Below are positions 1-10,148 of a DNA stretch of 64,000 nucleotides, in pieces. Position 1 is the stretch's first letter. The number at the start of each line of letters is the position of its first letter. The notes below the pieces were generated by a model. The model was not told where the DNA came from and did not search any database. It saw only the letters and a program-made list of their open reading frames with translations. Location: assembly GCA_015501055.1 (NCBI GenBank), contig JADNYV010000007.1, positions 62,001-126,000 on the forward strand, written 5' to 3'. Source of the stretch: Mucidula mucida (Eukaryota > Basidiomycota > Agaricomycetes > Agaricales > Physalacriaceae). Position numbers and translations under genes: made by a program.

Positions 1-245
1 TTGCCTTCTTTGTGCGCCGAGCGCGGGCCGGTCGCTGACACCGACCTGGGCACTGTTGGGAAAGGCCGCGGCGGAGCTAGCTTGACGATGTGCTTCCGTT
101 TCGGCGGGACATTGACTGTTTCCGATCCGTTGTTGGGCTCCGCGTCGTCATCATTAGCCGCCACTGGGCTCGCTGCCGTCGACAGTCTGACTCGCTTTCG
201 TTTCCGCCCAGGCAAATCAGACTCATTTTTGCGTTTGGAGGCCAT
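1..245 (-). CDS. Possible RNase P/MRP subunit (POP7/Rpp20-like), 5' part only
   Basis: The minus strand is open from an ATG at 245 to the window edge (81 residues). The translation starts [20 protein letters not shown], is rich in Lys/Arg and Asp, and ends with a [26 protein letters not shown] segment. From memory, that last segment resembles the region just before the Alba-like core of fungal POP7/Rpp20, a protein of nuclear RNase P and RNase MRP. The Alba core itself lies outside the window, so this is only a resemblance. The start lies 149 bp from the eRF1 start on the other strand, so the two genes probably share a divergent promoter. Confidence 0.4.
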   Translation of the reverse strand, partial: MASKRKNESDLPGRKRKRVRLSTAASPVAANDDDAEPNNGSETVNVPPKRKHIVKLAPPRPFPTVPRSVSATGPRSAHKEG

Positions 246-394
246 GGTTGCAGAAGCTGGGGTTCAAGATGCCACGTGCACGTGCTTGAAAACTTCCATC
301 TTGCCTCCTTGTCCTCTTACCACCACCACCTCCGGCCCTTGGCCTGTATCAAAACCGCCTGATCTATCTCTAATCGACCACCAGGCAGCCCAGA

Positions 395-1994
395 ATGAGT
401 CAAGATGCGGCAGAGCAGAATATTCAGATGTGGAAAGTGAAGAAGCTCATCAAGAGTCTCGATTCCGCGAGAGGGTATGCTTTTTTGACTGTTCGATGGC
501 GCTGATCTTGACTTGTCAACAGCGCTGGGACATCCATGATCAGTCTTATCCTTCCCCCAAAGGTGAGCACCTTGTACCCCATATTGATCCCCAATCAACT
601 CGCTCGCAGGATCAAATATCGCGGGCGTCCGCAATGTTAACGCAGGAGTACGGCACAGCGTCCAACATCAAATCCCGCGTCAATCGTCTATCTGTACTGG
701 CCGCTATCACTTCTACACAGCAGCGACTCAAGCTTTATAATCGCGTGCCCCCAAATGGCCTTGTTCTCTTCGTGGGCACTATTCTCACGGACGAAGGTAA
801 AGAAAAGAAGGTGAGCCTTGGTACTTTTGCCCTGCCATGTAGCTGATTTCATCGCAGGTCTCGTTTGATTTCGAACCGCACAAGCCCATCAACACGTATG
901 CATTTTCATTATTGGTATCTTCCGTTCTGATCTCAGTCAGGTCTCTATACCTCTGCGATAACAAATTCCATACCGAAGCACTCTCCGAACTCCTCGAATC
1001 AGATTCCCGGTTCGGTTTCATCGTCATGGATGGTAACGGCACCCTTTTTGGCACTCTCGCTGGCAACACGCGTGAAGTCATCCACAAATTTACTGTCGAT
1101 CTCCCCAAGAAGCACGGCCGTGGTGGTCAATCTGCTCTCCGTTTCTCGCGTCTTCGTGACGAAAAGCGACACAACTATGTCCGCAAGGTCGCTGAACATG
1201 CTGTTCAGCACTTTATCACCAATGACAAGGTCAACGTCACCGGTCTTGTTCTGGCGGGAAGCGCGGACTTCAAGACCGAGCTTAGTCAGAGTGACATGTT
1301 CGATGGTCGACTGGCTGCCAAGGTTATCAAGGTCGTTGATGTCAGTTACGGAGGCGAGAACGGCTTTAACCAAGTAAGTTGTCATTTCCCCTCGCGTAAA
1401 CGTCGCTAATCATTCATAGGCTATCGAACTCGCGGCAGAATCTCTCGCCAACGTCAAGTTTGTACAAGAGAAGCGCCTCATTCAAAAGTACTTTGATGAG
1501 ATCAGTCAAGACACTGGCAAGTACTGTTTCGGCATTGAAGACACCCTCAAGGCTCTCGAACTTGGTGCGGTTGAGACCCTCATTGTTTGGGAAAACTTGG
1601 ACGTGACGCGCTATATTCTTCGCAATGCCGCAGGAGGTAAGTACTTATCATTTTTTGAATGTCCCCTCTCTAAGTCCGGTCCTCAGAGGAAATCATTGTC
1701 TATAGCAACAAAGAGCAGGAAAAGGATCGCGACAAGTTTCTGGATAAATCTACCGGCCTTGAGATGGAACAAGCCGAGGAACCACAAGCTCTACTGGAAT
1801 GGTTCGCCGAGAAATACAAGGAATTCGGAGCCAACCTCGAGTTTGTGACTAACCGGTCTCAGGAGGGTGCACAATTCGTGAAAGGCTTCGGTGGCATTGG
1901 CGGGCTGTTGCGGTACAAGGTCGACTTTACGAACCTGGCCTCGATCGACGAAGATGATGATGACGAGTTCTACTCGGATGACGATGATATCTGA
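395..1994 (+). CDS. SUP45: Peptide chain release factor subunit 1 (eRF1)
   Basis: Cytoplasmic class-1 release factor that recognises all three stop codons and triggers peptidyl-tRNA hydrolysis with the GTPase eRF3. Seven exons (395-474, 523-562, 610-810, 858-895, 941-1373, 1420-1636, 1687-1994) join in frame to 438 aa, the usual family length. All diagnostic motifs are visible: GTSMISL near the N-terminus, TASNIKS and YLCDNKF (the stop-codon-reading NIKS and YxCxxxF motifs of domain 1), GRGGQ (the catalytic GGQ of domain 2), and the acidic C-terminal tail [15 protein letters not shown] of domain 3, which family members use in eRF3 contact. The start is set by [20 protein letters not shown], matching the family N-terminus. 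All introns are 45-50 nt GT-AG. It appears intact. Confidence 0.95.
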
Positions 1995-2614
1995 CGGTGC
2001 GGTAGGCTCTTCGGAGCCTCGTCTGGCGAAGGCACGTCCGGCGGGGCGGGGGGTGGGTGTATGCGATGGGGATTGAACGCGACGAGACTTGGATTAGCGA
2101 CGTAGACGATAAGTCCTCTCTACCATCCAATTAGGTTTGTGTTCTGCCTTTTTATTTACGGGCAGTTACTGACAGCGCCTTAGGATGACTGATCATGCAT
2201 ACGATGTACTATGTTGTATACAGTGCCTGTAAACTAGTGGACTTGAGTGCAGCGTTTCTTCAAAGGCCTGTGAGACGCAGATGAGTTACATAATGCTTTT
2301 TATCGTTGCCTGCTTGTGTGGCCTCCTGTGATATGATGGTTGTAAGAGTTACCTGTACAGGTGTACCTACTAACTTTCAGGAGTCTTATTGATGAAGATC
2401 GTTCTTGATAAATGTAGAGTTTCTTTCACTATGCAACGGTACTCAATTTCCTTCTTATAGAGTTCGCTTCCGATCAAGCGCCACGCGCCGCGTGCGTTCA
2501 GCATATAAGAACCTTTAACATCAAACTTCGACGCTCGCCTTACGTGCAAGGCGCTTTACGCATTCAAAGTATAATAACTGCTAGCCCATCCCACCTTCTT
2601 GCTTCCTTCGCACC
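1995..2614. other. Intergenic, eRF1 3' flank and next promoter
   Basis: The stretch holds AT-rich sequence with no supported gene. It must contain the eRF1 3' UTR and the promoter of the gene starting at 2615. Short open frames here lack codon structure. Confidence 0.5.
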
Positions 2615-3126
2615 ATGGCTTCCTCCTCTAGCGCACCCTCTGATCCCACCACTGGCATTGTCGAGCGATTTAGAGCTCTCGCGCTGTCTGAAGGGCTCAA
2701 AAAGAAGTCCGACAAGTACAAAGAACGACGCAAAGCATTCATCGCCGACGCCGTCGAGGACGGTTTCATTGCCACCTTTGGTGTGAACAACTCCTCCCTC
2801 CAGTCGTGGCAGCGACTCTGCACTATCGTTGGAATCCCGGCTGCGGAGACTTTGCTCAGTATCAAGAAATGTAAAGCGGTGCGTTTGAGTGGCTTTCCGC
2901 GTGTGTATCTGCATGCTGATTACGACTATGGTAGGCGCTGAAGGGCACATTTGTGAACATTGTCGACTTGGTGGATGCGGCGGCGGCGGGGAAGGTGATG
3001 ACCAAGGGCGTGTTCAATGATATCACGAGTTTGAGGCGGTACATCAAGAATACGAAGAAGATGTTTCCTAGGGGGAGGGCGAAGAGGAATCCGCTGTTGC
3101 GCCATTTTCTGATTATGGTGAATTAG
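2615..3126 (+). CDS. Uncharacterised basidiomycete protein, 151 aa
   Basis: Two exons (2615-2878 and 2935-3126) join in phase 0 across a 56 nt GTGCGT...TAG intron to give 151 aa. The start ATG is in a good context (CACCATGG). The N-terminus is Ser/Ala-rich, followed by a Lys-rich amphipathic segment (SEGLKKKSDKYKERRKAF) and a basic C-terminus (RRYIKNTKKMFPRGRAKR). No signal peptide or membrane segment is seen. I do not recognise the family. Even codon use and clean splicing argue that it is a real gene. The basic helices would suit nucleic-acid or protein binding, but that is only inference. Confidence 0.65.
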
Positions 3127-3741
3127 TACGTGAGTGGCACTGCACGTTCTTGAAGGGGAACGAATCTTTCTTTTACCAGATTTAGGATCCGCATGGATGA
3201 GATACTTGTTTTGGTTGGTGGCGTACTGTGGACGAGAATGACACGTTTTGCGCAGTAATACTACAATGTGAAGTTACTTTGTCCTTCAGGTTCCCCCTGC
3301 GTGTAGTCCCTAGCGAATTGCCTCGAGTACCAGGGACATCAATGTCTCCTGATCCCATCGTGATTCCATCGTGAGAACTTGGAGCTCTCCCTGCTCTTTC
3401 ACCCAACGGATCTCGACCGCTAAAGTCTCCTTCCTGTCTTCCTTCGTCTCGACAGCATCATCAGAGTACTGAATCGACCTGGACGACATGAGTTTGCTTG
3501 CTACCATGAGCAACGCCGGTCAAAGGTTCCACGAGGCAGACTCTTTGACCGCTCTTGGTCAATGCTGGCGGACAAATCCATTGTCCAAGTCTACATGGCC
3601 AAAGAACCTGCAAGGTTCGTCTGTTAACCACCCACTCGTTTAGGCAATGAACAAAGTCCACGTCCACAGTCGTCGCGGTATAAAATGGCGCGTAGGATGC
3701 ACTGGCAGCAATCCATTATCCATTGACCCAGCATCCCCTTC
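3127..3741. other. Intergenic, weak minus-strand ORF
   Basis: No gene is firmly supported. On the minus strand, 3310-3489 is open from an ATG (MSSRSIQYSDDAVETKEDRK) and has a protein-like acidic composition. I found no splice partners and do not recognise it, so it may be a short unknown gene or chance. Confidence 0.25.
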
Positions 3742-4499
3742 ATGGCGCGTAACAAATCGATCTTTCCTCGTACTCATAAACATCGCCAGTACCGCTCTGT
3801 GGCGGACACAAAGAAAAAGCTAAAGCTCAAGGTGCGCATCATCTTTGTTGTGCACGATGACACGCACTAATGAAGGTTTAGAGCGACGACAGTCATCTTC
3901 CGCTGGTGCCATGCTCCAACGTTGAATGTCCGGCGCAATTTGCAAACGAGGCAGGCATGAAAAACCATGCGCGTTACCATGTTGAGCCACAGAACCCAGG
4001 CTTCGAAAGGCTTAAAAGGCAGAATCCCGGGTAAGTGAGAGTTTGCAGTTTACTTGTAGCATACATTGACGCGTCGTATAGAGCCGCTTTGGAAGGCTAT
4101 CGGTTTCGGTGTGGTGTATGCCATTCCCGGAGGACGAAAACAAAGCCGAGTATGAGAGAGCATTACAAGCGCATTCATGGCTGGATTCCGGCTGCAGAGG
4201 TGGATTATTTGATTATGCGTCCGTCGCGCGCACGTCGTCCCGCTCCCGCTCCCGCTCCCCCTCCTCTGCCTCCGCAGGTTAAATCCATCAAGAAGAACAA
4301 GCGAACTGTTGTCAAATGTTCATGTGGCGACTTCTCTGGGGCCTGGAACAAGACATTGATTGAGGCACACGTCAAGGCTCATACGCCTGAACACGCAAAC
4401 GCATCCTTTGTGTTTGTCCTTGATGGCGAGGAGGAGAGCACCACTTTCCAAGAGCTGATGCATAGTGATGCGCCTCTTCCTCGTATTACCAAACACTAG
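3742..4499 (+). CDS. Zinc-finger (C2H2-like) protein, uncharacterised
   Basis: Three exons (3742-3831, 3882-4030, 4082-4499) join in frame to 218 aa. The start MARNKSIFPRTHKHRQYRSV is strongly basic. Residues 40-65 contain a C2H2-type finger pattern, CSNVECPAQF...MKNHARYH (Cys-x4-Cys, then His-x3-His). A second pair follows as FRCGVCHSRRTKTKPSMREHYKRIHG (Cys-x2-Cys, His-x4-His). A third possible set is KCSCGDFSGAW...HVKAHTPEH. A Pro/Ala-rich linker (RRPAPAPAPPPLPP) separates fingers two and three. The spacing suggests nucleic-acid binding and probable nuclear action, but no specific family member is recognised. The neighbouring genes give no functional hint. Confidence 0.75.
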
Positions 4500-4721
4500 G
4501 ATGTGTTTGGCACTCTATCGTTTACGTATGCCTCATGTTGTTGCATTTGTACCATGCCGCTTTCTACTTATTACTTATGCCATGTATATAGTCTCTATCA
4601 GTACATAGCCTTCTTGTATCTTTGTTGAATCGAGTCTTTACCCGTCGCTTAAGTTGTAGTGCATAGATCACTTAGCACCACAAAAGTATCAGCTCAGCAA
4701 ACGTAGCCGGCTAACCAGCGC

Positions 4722-4729
4722 CCCGTACC
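4722..4729. repeat. Left target-site duplication of the MITE
   Basis: CCCGTACC here is repeated exactly at 5283-5290, directly flanking the terminal inverted repeats. Eight base pairs is the duplication length typical of hAT transposons. Confidence 0.8.
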
Positions 4730-5282
4730 TAGTGTTGCCGCGAGTTCGAGGAAGCTCAAGCACTGACCTTGACTCGACTCAACTCAAGGCCTAATTAGGA
4801 AGCGAGGCAAACTCGACTCGATGTCCGCTTTGGGATACTACCATCAATCGTGGTAAGCATGGGTAGCCAGAGCAAAATATGCGTCTGTATGTAGATTCTG
4901 GAGCACTTTGAGTAGGAAAACATTTGAGATTGATACCTAGTACTGTTTGGATGACGAGTCGCTCTTCAACGGATTCAAAATCTGCATTTTTTACGGAGCT
5001 CTGCAACTAGAGAGCCTGAATCATCATCCTTTCAAGTTTTTCTTCGTAGTGGAGCACTCAGGTGAGCTCAGTTTCTGTCTGTGGCCGGTCTACACTGTTC
5101 TATGTCGCCAAAATGTCGAAAGTACATGAATTGTCACTACCATGCCGTTGCGTGCCGTTGACCATTTTAGGCAGCACCTTGAGCAATCTCGAGCCATCCC
5201 TGAACTCGACTCAAGCGCTCGAGTTGAGCCAACTCCGGTCCGCTTCTTTGAGGAGAACTCGACTCACCTCGCGGCAACACTA
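4730..5282. mobile_element. Non-autonomous hAT-like MITE, 553 bp
   Basis: The element starts TAGTGTTGCCGCGAG (4730-4744) and ends with the exact reverse complement (5268-5282), a 15 bp perfect terminal inverted repeat. Both ends abut an 8 bp direct duplication, CCCGTACC. The TAGTG terminus fits the loose YARNG start of hAT elements, and 8 bp duplications are the hAT hallmark. Sub-terminal regions carry several copies of ACTCGACTCA-like words in both orientations, as expected for transposase-binding sites. No transposase ORF is present, so movement would need a partner elsewhere. It ends about 115 bp upstream of the U6 RNA start. Confidence 0.8.
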
Positions 5283-5290
5283 CCCGTACC
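5283..5290. repeat. Right target-site duplication of the MITE
   Basis: CCCGTACC, identical to 4722-4729, lies immediately outside the right terminal inverted repeat. Confidence 0.8.
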
Positions 5291-5313
5291 GACGGTAGTC
5301 TGATGGGAGGCCC

Positions 5314-5320
5314 TATATAT
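5314..5320 (+). promoter_or_regulatory. TATA-like element upstream of U6
   Basis: TATATAT lies about 78 bp upstream of the inferred U6 5' end. This is farther than the roughly -30 spacing usual for Pol III TATA boxes, so its role is uncertain. Confidence 0.3.
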
Positions 5321-5397
5321 GGAAACCCCTCAACTCTGTGGATCGAACACAATGCAAAACGACCCGCCATGTCCACCCTACTTTTGTAAAGCTTTAT

Positions 5398-5575
5398 GTC
5401 CCCTTCGGGGTGACATACGAAAAAATTGTGTGTGCATCTCCCGATCAGGAATTGTCTAATTAAGCTGATATCGTCATCAGGGAACGATACAGAGAAGATT
5501 AGCATGGCCCCTGCACAAGGATGACACGCTGTTTCAGAGTGGCTGATCCAATGGATCACAATATTTATTTTGTTT
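5398..5575 (+). ncRNA. U6 spliceosomal snRNA gene interrupted by a spliceosomal-type intron
   Basis: The exons read GTCCCCTTCGGGG (5' stem-loop), then AAAATT at 5422-5427, and resume at 5481 with GGAACGATACAGAGAAGATT. Joining them recreates the near-universal U6 core: the ACAGAGA box (pairs with the 5' splice site), the AGC triad and the internal stem-loop through GATGACACGC. The interruption 5428-5480 is 53 nt, begins GTGTGT, has CTAAT about 25 nt before its end and ends CAG, so it looks like this genome's mRNA introns. The 3' end is placed in the T-rich stretch at 5567-5575, where Pol III would stop; this boundary is approximate. mRNA-type introns in U6 are known from Schizosaccharomyces pombe and some basidiomycete yeasts. 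The intact core argues against a decayed copy. Confidence 0.88.
5428..5480 (+). other. Intron inside the U6 snRNA
   Basis: The 53 nt insertion lies between AAAATT and GGAACGATACAG, a few bases upstream of the ACAGAGA box. It has GT...AG ends and a CTAAT branch-point-like word. Its length matches the coding-gene introns of the window. Confidence 0.8.
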
Positions 5576-5867
5576 TGCGCCCGGGAGGGAGCAGATTGAA
5601 CGAGCGGATGGCTGGAAGATCGCTTTGAGGCGATGTGATCGTTTTGAGAAGGGTGTGATCGGCCGATCACAAAACGGGATCACCAGAATTGAACAGTCGT
5701 GCGCTAGCGCTAGGGTGCAGTCCTACGCCCCCGGTGAGTAAGAGCCTGTTCGGCAACCTGATATTGAAGGGGACTGAGCCGCTTTGGAAAATTGTGCACG
5801 ACATTGCCGAAGCATTCATCAATCAAGGTATTATAAGATTCATAGGAGCCAGCCCATTCAGACACCA

Positions 5868-6110
5868 ATAGGCACCCACACTGATAAAGATGCGTCTTCA
5901 TGAGACGTGCTGAGATTCTCCGGCCGCACATCAAGAACTGTTTCGGCGGCGACGTCGGAACAACCTTACAACGTGCATTACTGTGCAGCCCAGCCAAGAG
6001 CGGACATGTCTCTGAAAGAGCTGTACCACAGTAATGAAGTTTTTAGGACTCAGGCGCGGCTTGCCAGTCGCAACTATACGTGTTTAGTAGCCGACAATAT
6101 CGAGTATTGA
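5868..6110 (+). pseudogene. Decayed copy of the GMSSKEL-type small protein
   Basis: The stretch aligns by eye with the second exon of the intact gene at 23315-23727: ACTGATAAAGATGCGTCTTC matches the TDKDASS codons, ATCAAGAACTG matches the HQELP region, and GGACATGTCTCTGAAAGAGCTG matches GMSSKEL. Frame breaks and stops lie between the matching blocks, and the first exon is not recognisable. It is therefore a relic of a dispersed family, not a gene. Confidence 0.5.
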
Positions 6111-6555
6111 AAATTCGCTCCTACTGTAAAGGGAATGAACACCATTGGAAGAGAGTATTAATTCGGCGACAGGATTTACTATAACGACGGGTCGACGGCT
6201 TCAAGTATGGGCACCTTACTGTGTTGATTTGGTCTTAATAATGTCGGTAGCCTCTGACGCTCTCATACCAGTCAGGCCATTAAACTAGAACAGAAAGAAG
6301 ATCATGAAATAATGCCACAGTACATTTTGTAGCAATGGTAGTAGACTGGTTGGACGCCAATTTAGGACACCCAGGGTCATGTGATACGTCTCTCTCTTTA
6401 TCACCACCACGATCACTCGATTCATTGTTCCATTGTACTCCCATTTAAGTAACCCAGTAAGTGGACTGCTCTTGTTCCCGTGACTGCTCTTCGCGCGGTA
6501 TATAATATGCGGCGTCGTTTCTTTGTTACTCATTGTTCACTTTCTGACTACCACC
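6111..6555. other. Intergenic, promoter side of the FunK1 gene
   Basis: No gene is supported. The final 60 bases before the FunK1 start contain a TATATAATATG word near 6500, a plausible TATA element for that gene. Confidence 0.4.
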
Positions 6556-9160
6556 ATGGCAGAACGACCCACTCCCTCATCCGCAGACACTCCTCCTAGC
6601 GGAAGAACTACTCCTACCAATACAACTCCTCCGCCAGAGGCCCAGTTTGCTGCCCACAACACCCCCGTCGTCAAGAAAGCTTCAGGGAACGTCTTCGCCA
6701 GCGTTATTAAACAGGAAAGCATGGCCGACAGATACAAAGAGCTCGTCAGAGAAACTACTGGGCATTATATCGGACCCATGCCTATTGAAATCTTCCTTGA
6801 CGACTTTCTACCATGGAACCCAGATACTCCCGAGAATTACAAGGCGGCTGAAATTCCCGCTTCGCGCATCAACATGCTCAAGTCAATGGCAGGAGCGGCG
6901 GAGGCCAAGTCCTGCCAGAAATTTGTGCGTTCATTTGTTTTAACTGCCTGACATCCTACCTAATTGCATCAAATAGGTCGATGCATTTTCTGAATGGCCT
7001 TCGAACGCGGCTGCCATCGCAGGGGCCGACAATTCCTACATCAAATGCCCAATCTCATTCCACGACACACACAGTAAACGCGATCCTTCGTGCGGCAAGA
7101 TGGGCATGGACATTACTGTCTACGACGAAGAGCGCGCCGACCGAATTCCTACAGCCTCTGATTTCTCCAAATCAGAAGGCTTCGTCGAATTGAAACCAAA
7201 GGAGAACTACGATGCCTTCATCGACGAGCCTCGACAGTCTTTAGCTGCCCAGGCTCGGGCTAATGCCACAGACCCTGGCGCTTCCGCCGTCAGCGAGGGC
7301 GGCGATGATGCATCGGTCCAACCATCGAACGGAACGCCGGCTCCTACAGAGTCCGAGATACCAACACCGACTCCCTCGTATCCTTTCGAAAACGCCTCGT
7401 CAAAGGGCGTAGAGACACGCGGGCAGCTCGCCGCTTACAACGCAGTCATCATGGGTGTCCAGTACCGCTCTCATGTCTTTTCCACACTCGTTTGCGGCAC
7501 TTTCGTACGCTTTATGCGCTGGGACCGCTCATCCGCCATCGTCACCCGGCGCTTCGACTACACCCAAAAGCCCGAAATCCTTTTCAGGTTCTACCAGCGT
7601 TTGGCGCAGCTCACAGACCGTCAACGCGGTGTTGATCCTACCGTCACGCTTCCAACGGAGGAAGAGGACAAGACTGCGAGAGGAAAGTTTGTTGATTACG
7701 CCTCGGAACTGTGGTACGGTCAGACTGAATCGTTTCACAACGAGCAAGGCAAGATCAGCGAACTATCGTTGCTCAAGATGACGTTTGCCGGTGACGCCTA
7801 CATTATCCCTGCCCCCGTCTATCACGAGGGTTTCCTCTCTCCTTTTGGACGTTCAACGCGTCGTGGCATCGTTATGCGCGTCAGTGACAACCGTGTTCTT
7901 TATCTCAAGGATTACTGGCGAGAGGACTCTGCTCTCACCTTGAAGGAGTCGGAGATCTATGAGCGTCTCGCCCTTCACAACGTCGAGAATGTTGCGGAGA
8001 TGGCTGCTGGTGGCGATGTCGATGGCATGCAGACCATCGGTCACCAGTATGCTGGCGCCGCTTGGGTTCATTGGATTACACCGTTGAGGATACGCGCTCT
8101 ACATGCGCACCGAATACTACTGCTTACTCTTGGACGCGACCTACTTACATTCCCAACCGCCAAGAGCCTCGTCAAATGTGTTGCAGATGGCATGAAAGGT
8201 CAATATATATTTTTCCTATATGACAGATGCCTGACAATCATTCAGGTCACCAAATGGCGTACGAAAAGGCGCGAATTCTACATCGCGACATCAGCGTCGG
8301 GAACATCATGATGAAGATTAGACCAACTGATGATAGTCCCATCGCGGGATTTCTCATTGATTGGGACCACTGTGTGGTGCTCGACCTGATTCCGCCGGGT
8401 GGCCTGCTTCAACGTCGTATTTTACGCACGGTGAGTAAATCCATACTTGTCGGAGTGGCTCATTAACGCATCACGAATTCAGGGTACATGGCAGTTCATT
8501 TCTGCCAACCTCGTAGAGAATCCAAGAGCGGAACACACTGTTCTCGACGATCGAGAATCAGCGTTGTTCGTCCTCGCTTACGCGGCACTCCGTCATCTCG
8601 AGCACGATCTCTCCCTGATGAAACTCAACGATTTACTTGAAGTCTTTGATGTCTACTTTTACCAGGAAGGCCACCTGGATGAGGGTGGATCTAGGAAACG
8701 TACAGCTATCATAGCGGGATCTTTTGCCAACGTCAACTTCTCCATCCCGGAAATGCACGAGTTGTTTGCGGAGTTGTGCTCGACTTTTGCAATCCGATAC
8801 ACCAACCCACCCTCAAAATCGACAGCAAGACGGCGACGCAATGCGGAGCGGGAGGAACTAGAGCGACAATTAGAAGAGGTCAAGTATAACAACGGCCTTG
8901 CCAGGCTAAACGATGACTCTTGGCTGCACACCACTCTCTCAGATATTGCGGATGACATGCCCGAGCGAGGCAAAGATGAGTTTGACAGGGTGGACAACAC
9001 GATACAGACGAAGATTACGGTGAAACCGTCCAACAAATTGAAGCGAACAGGCGAATTGACTAGCGCCGACTGTAATTACGCGTTAATTCGCGTGATTAAA
9101 AAGTCGAAGGGGTTTGACGGCCAGGCAGTACAGCAAGTCACCTCAGACTGTATGAATTGA
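6556..9160 (+). CDS. Fungal-type protein kinase (FunK1 family)
   Basis: Four exons (6556-6924, 6977-8198, 8246-8430, 8483-9160) give 817 aa. Residues 1-125 are Thr/Pro-rich and then helical. Residues 250-420 hold the family's characteristic region (YNAVIMGVQYRSHVFSTLVCG, then FVRFMRWDRSSAIVTRRFDY). The catalytic loop is LHRDISVGNIM (Asp base, Asn metal ligand), and the DFG-equivalent is LIDWDH. Such kinases are greatly expanded in Agaricomycetes; substrates are unknown. The C-terminal quarter is charged, with a coiled segment rich in Arg/Glu and a Lys-rich end. I chose the ATG at 6556 (CCACCATGG) over an in-frame one at 6523 because its context is better and the family N-termini are polar. 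It appears intact. Confidence 0.88.
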
Positions 9161-9455
9161 CCACGCAGAGTAGTCATGTACTTGTATATCCCTGGGTGAT
9201 TGTATATATGTCTGTGTATCTTATCTTATGACCTTATACAACGTGCAGACTAGGTACAGTCTCTGAACTGTCTCCAAGAAAGTGTGGCAACCCCAACTCT
9301 AACACACTGAGCATCCGTAACTATTCAGAACTAGCAAACCCACAACGAACACACTGATCAAGAGTTAATCAGGCCGACAAGCCTCTTGCCTTTCGTTGTT
9401 CAGTTACTTCAGTAATACCGCAGTGATCAATCTCCGGGCATGCGATATTTGACGC
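9161..9455. other. Intergenic, FunK1 3' flank
   Basis: AT-rich sequence without coding structure; nothing further is seen. Confidence 0.4.
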
Positions 9456-9719
9456 TTGAACCGACAAGAAAAGTGTCCTTGTCTGAGTCTATACACACCA
9501 AGAGCTGCCTGCAGTGACGTCCAAAAGACGTCGGGAACCGGCATGTCTTCGAACGAACTGCGTAGCAATTCTGTTCAATGGGCAGGACGAAGGAACGTTT
9601 CGGGATTGGAGCGCGGTCGGGGAACCATACGCGTTGTTAGGTGTAAAGAGATTAAGGACTTGGCGAACGGTAGAACGGCGCTTTCTGTCTACGGCAAGCC
9701 ACCAATGAGTAAACTTTGA
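9456..9719 (+). pseudogene. Second decayed copy of the GMSSKEL-type small protein
   Basis: The frame contains ACSDVQKTSGTGMSSNELRS, close to the SKDVHASAGQPGTGMSSKEL part of the protein encoded at 23315-23727, and the nucleotide match continues for about 150 bases. The upstream half (TLDTYTDKDAS) and the first exon are missing or scrambled. The present ATG has no clear relation to the family start. It may be a truncated gene, but most likely it is a relic. Confidence 0.45.
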
Positions 9720-10090
9720 AATGAGGTAAAGGTCGACATCGTTGGGGCTGAGCGCTGAGCACTGAGTTTCCAACTGGCTTCAATGTCCTAACCCTTCGCA
9801 GAGCAGCCAGAACACATTAGGAGGAAAATCTGTCATGGTGTACGCATGTAGGAAAGGTCTAATTCTGAGTGCTTTTACCCGACAGCGTGACCATTTCTGG
9901 TTTTTGGTTAGACGGAAAGAGGTCGATATAAAAGGAAACACTCAGGGTCTCGCTTTATTCCTCTTGAACCGACTGCCTGCATCTCCTGGTCTATTCTTAT
10001 TTTTCTAGCTGTCACAATATACCTACGCGTCTGCTCGGCTCGCTGATTGCTGACGATCTGTTTTCTGGCCAAGACCTTCTGTATCTCGCG
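9720..10090. other. Intergenic, SDR upstream region
   Basis: No gene is seen. The stretch ends in the TATA box of the SDR copy. Confidence 0.4.
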
Positions 10091-10098
10091 TATAAAAA
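10091..10098 (+). promoter_or_regulatory. TATA box of SDR copy 1
   Basis: TATAAAAA followed by GGGGG lies 58 bp upstream of the ATG. The inverted second copy has TATATAAAGGGG at the equivalent place, so the core promoter was duplicated with the gene. Confidence 0.6.
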
Positions 10099-10148
10099 GG
10101 GGGAATTGAGATGGCGAAGTTCAGAAACCCACCCAACTCTTCTTCACC

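Noticed and set aside
1..846. Long plus-strand open frame of 281 codons
   Set aside because: It begins with TTG at the window edge, crosses eRF1 exons and introns in the wrong frame, and has no protein-like features.
5167..5670. Minus-strand frame of 167 codons
   Set aside because: It runs through the MITE end and antisense to the U6 gene; an artefact of an open stretch.
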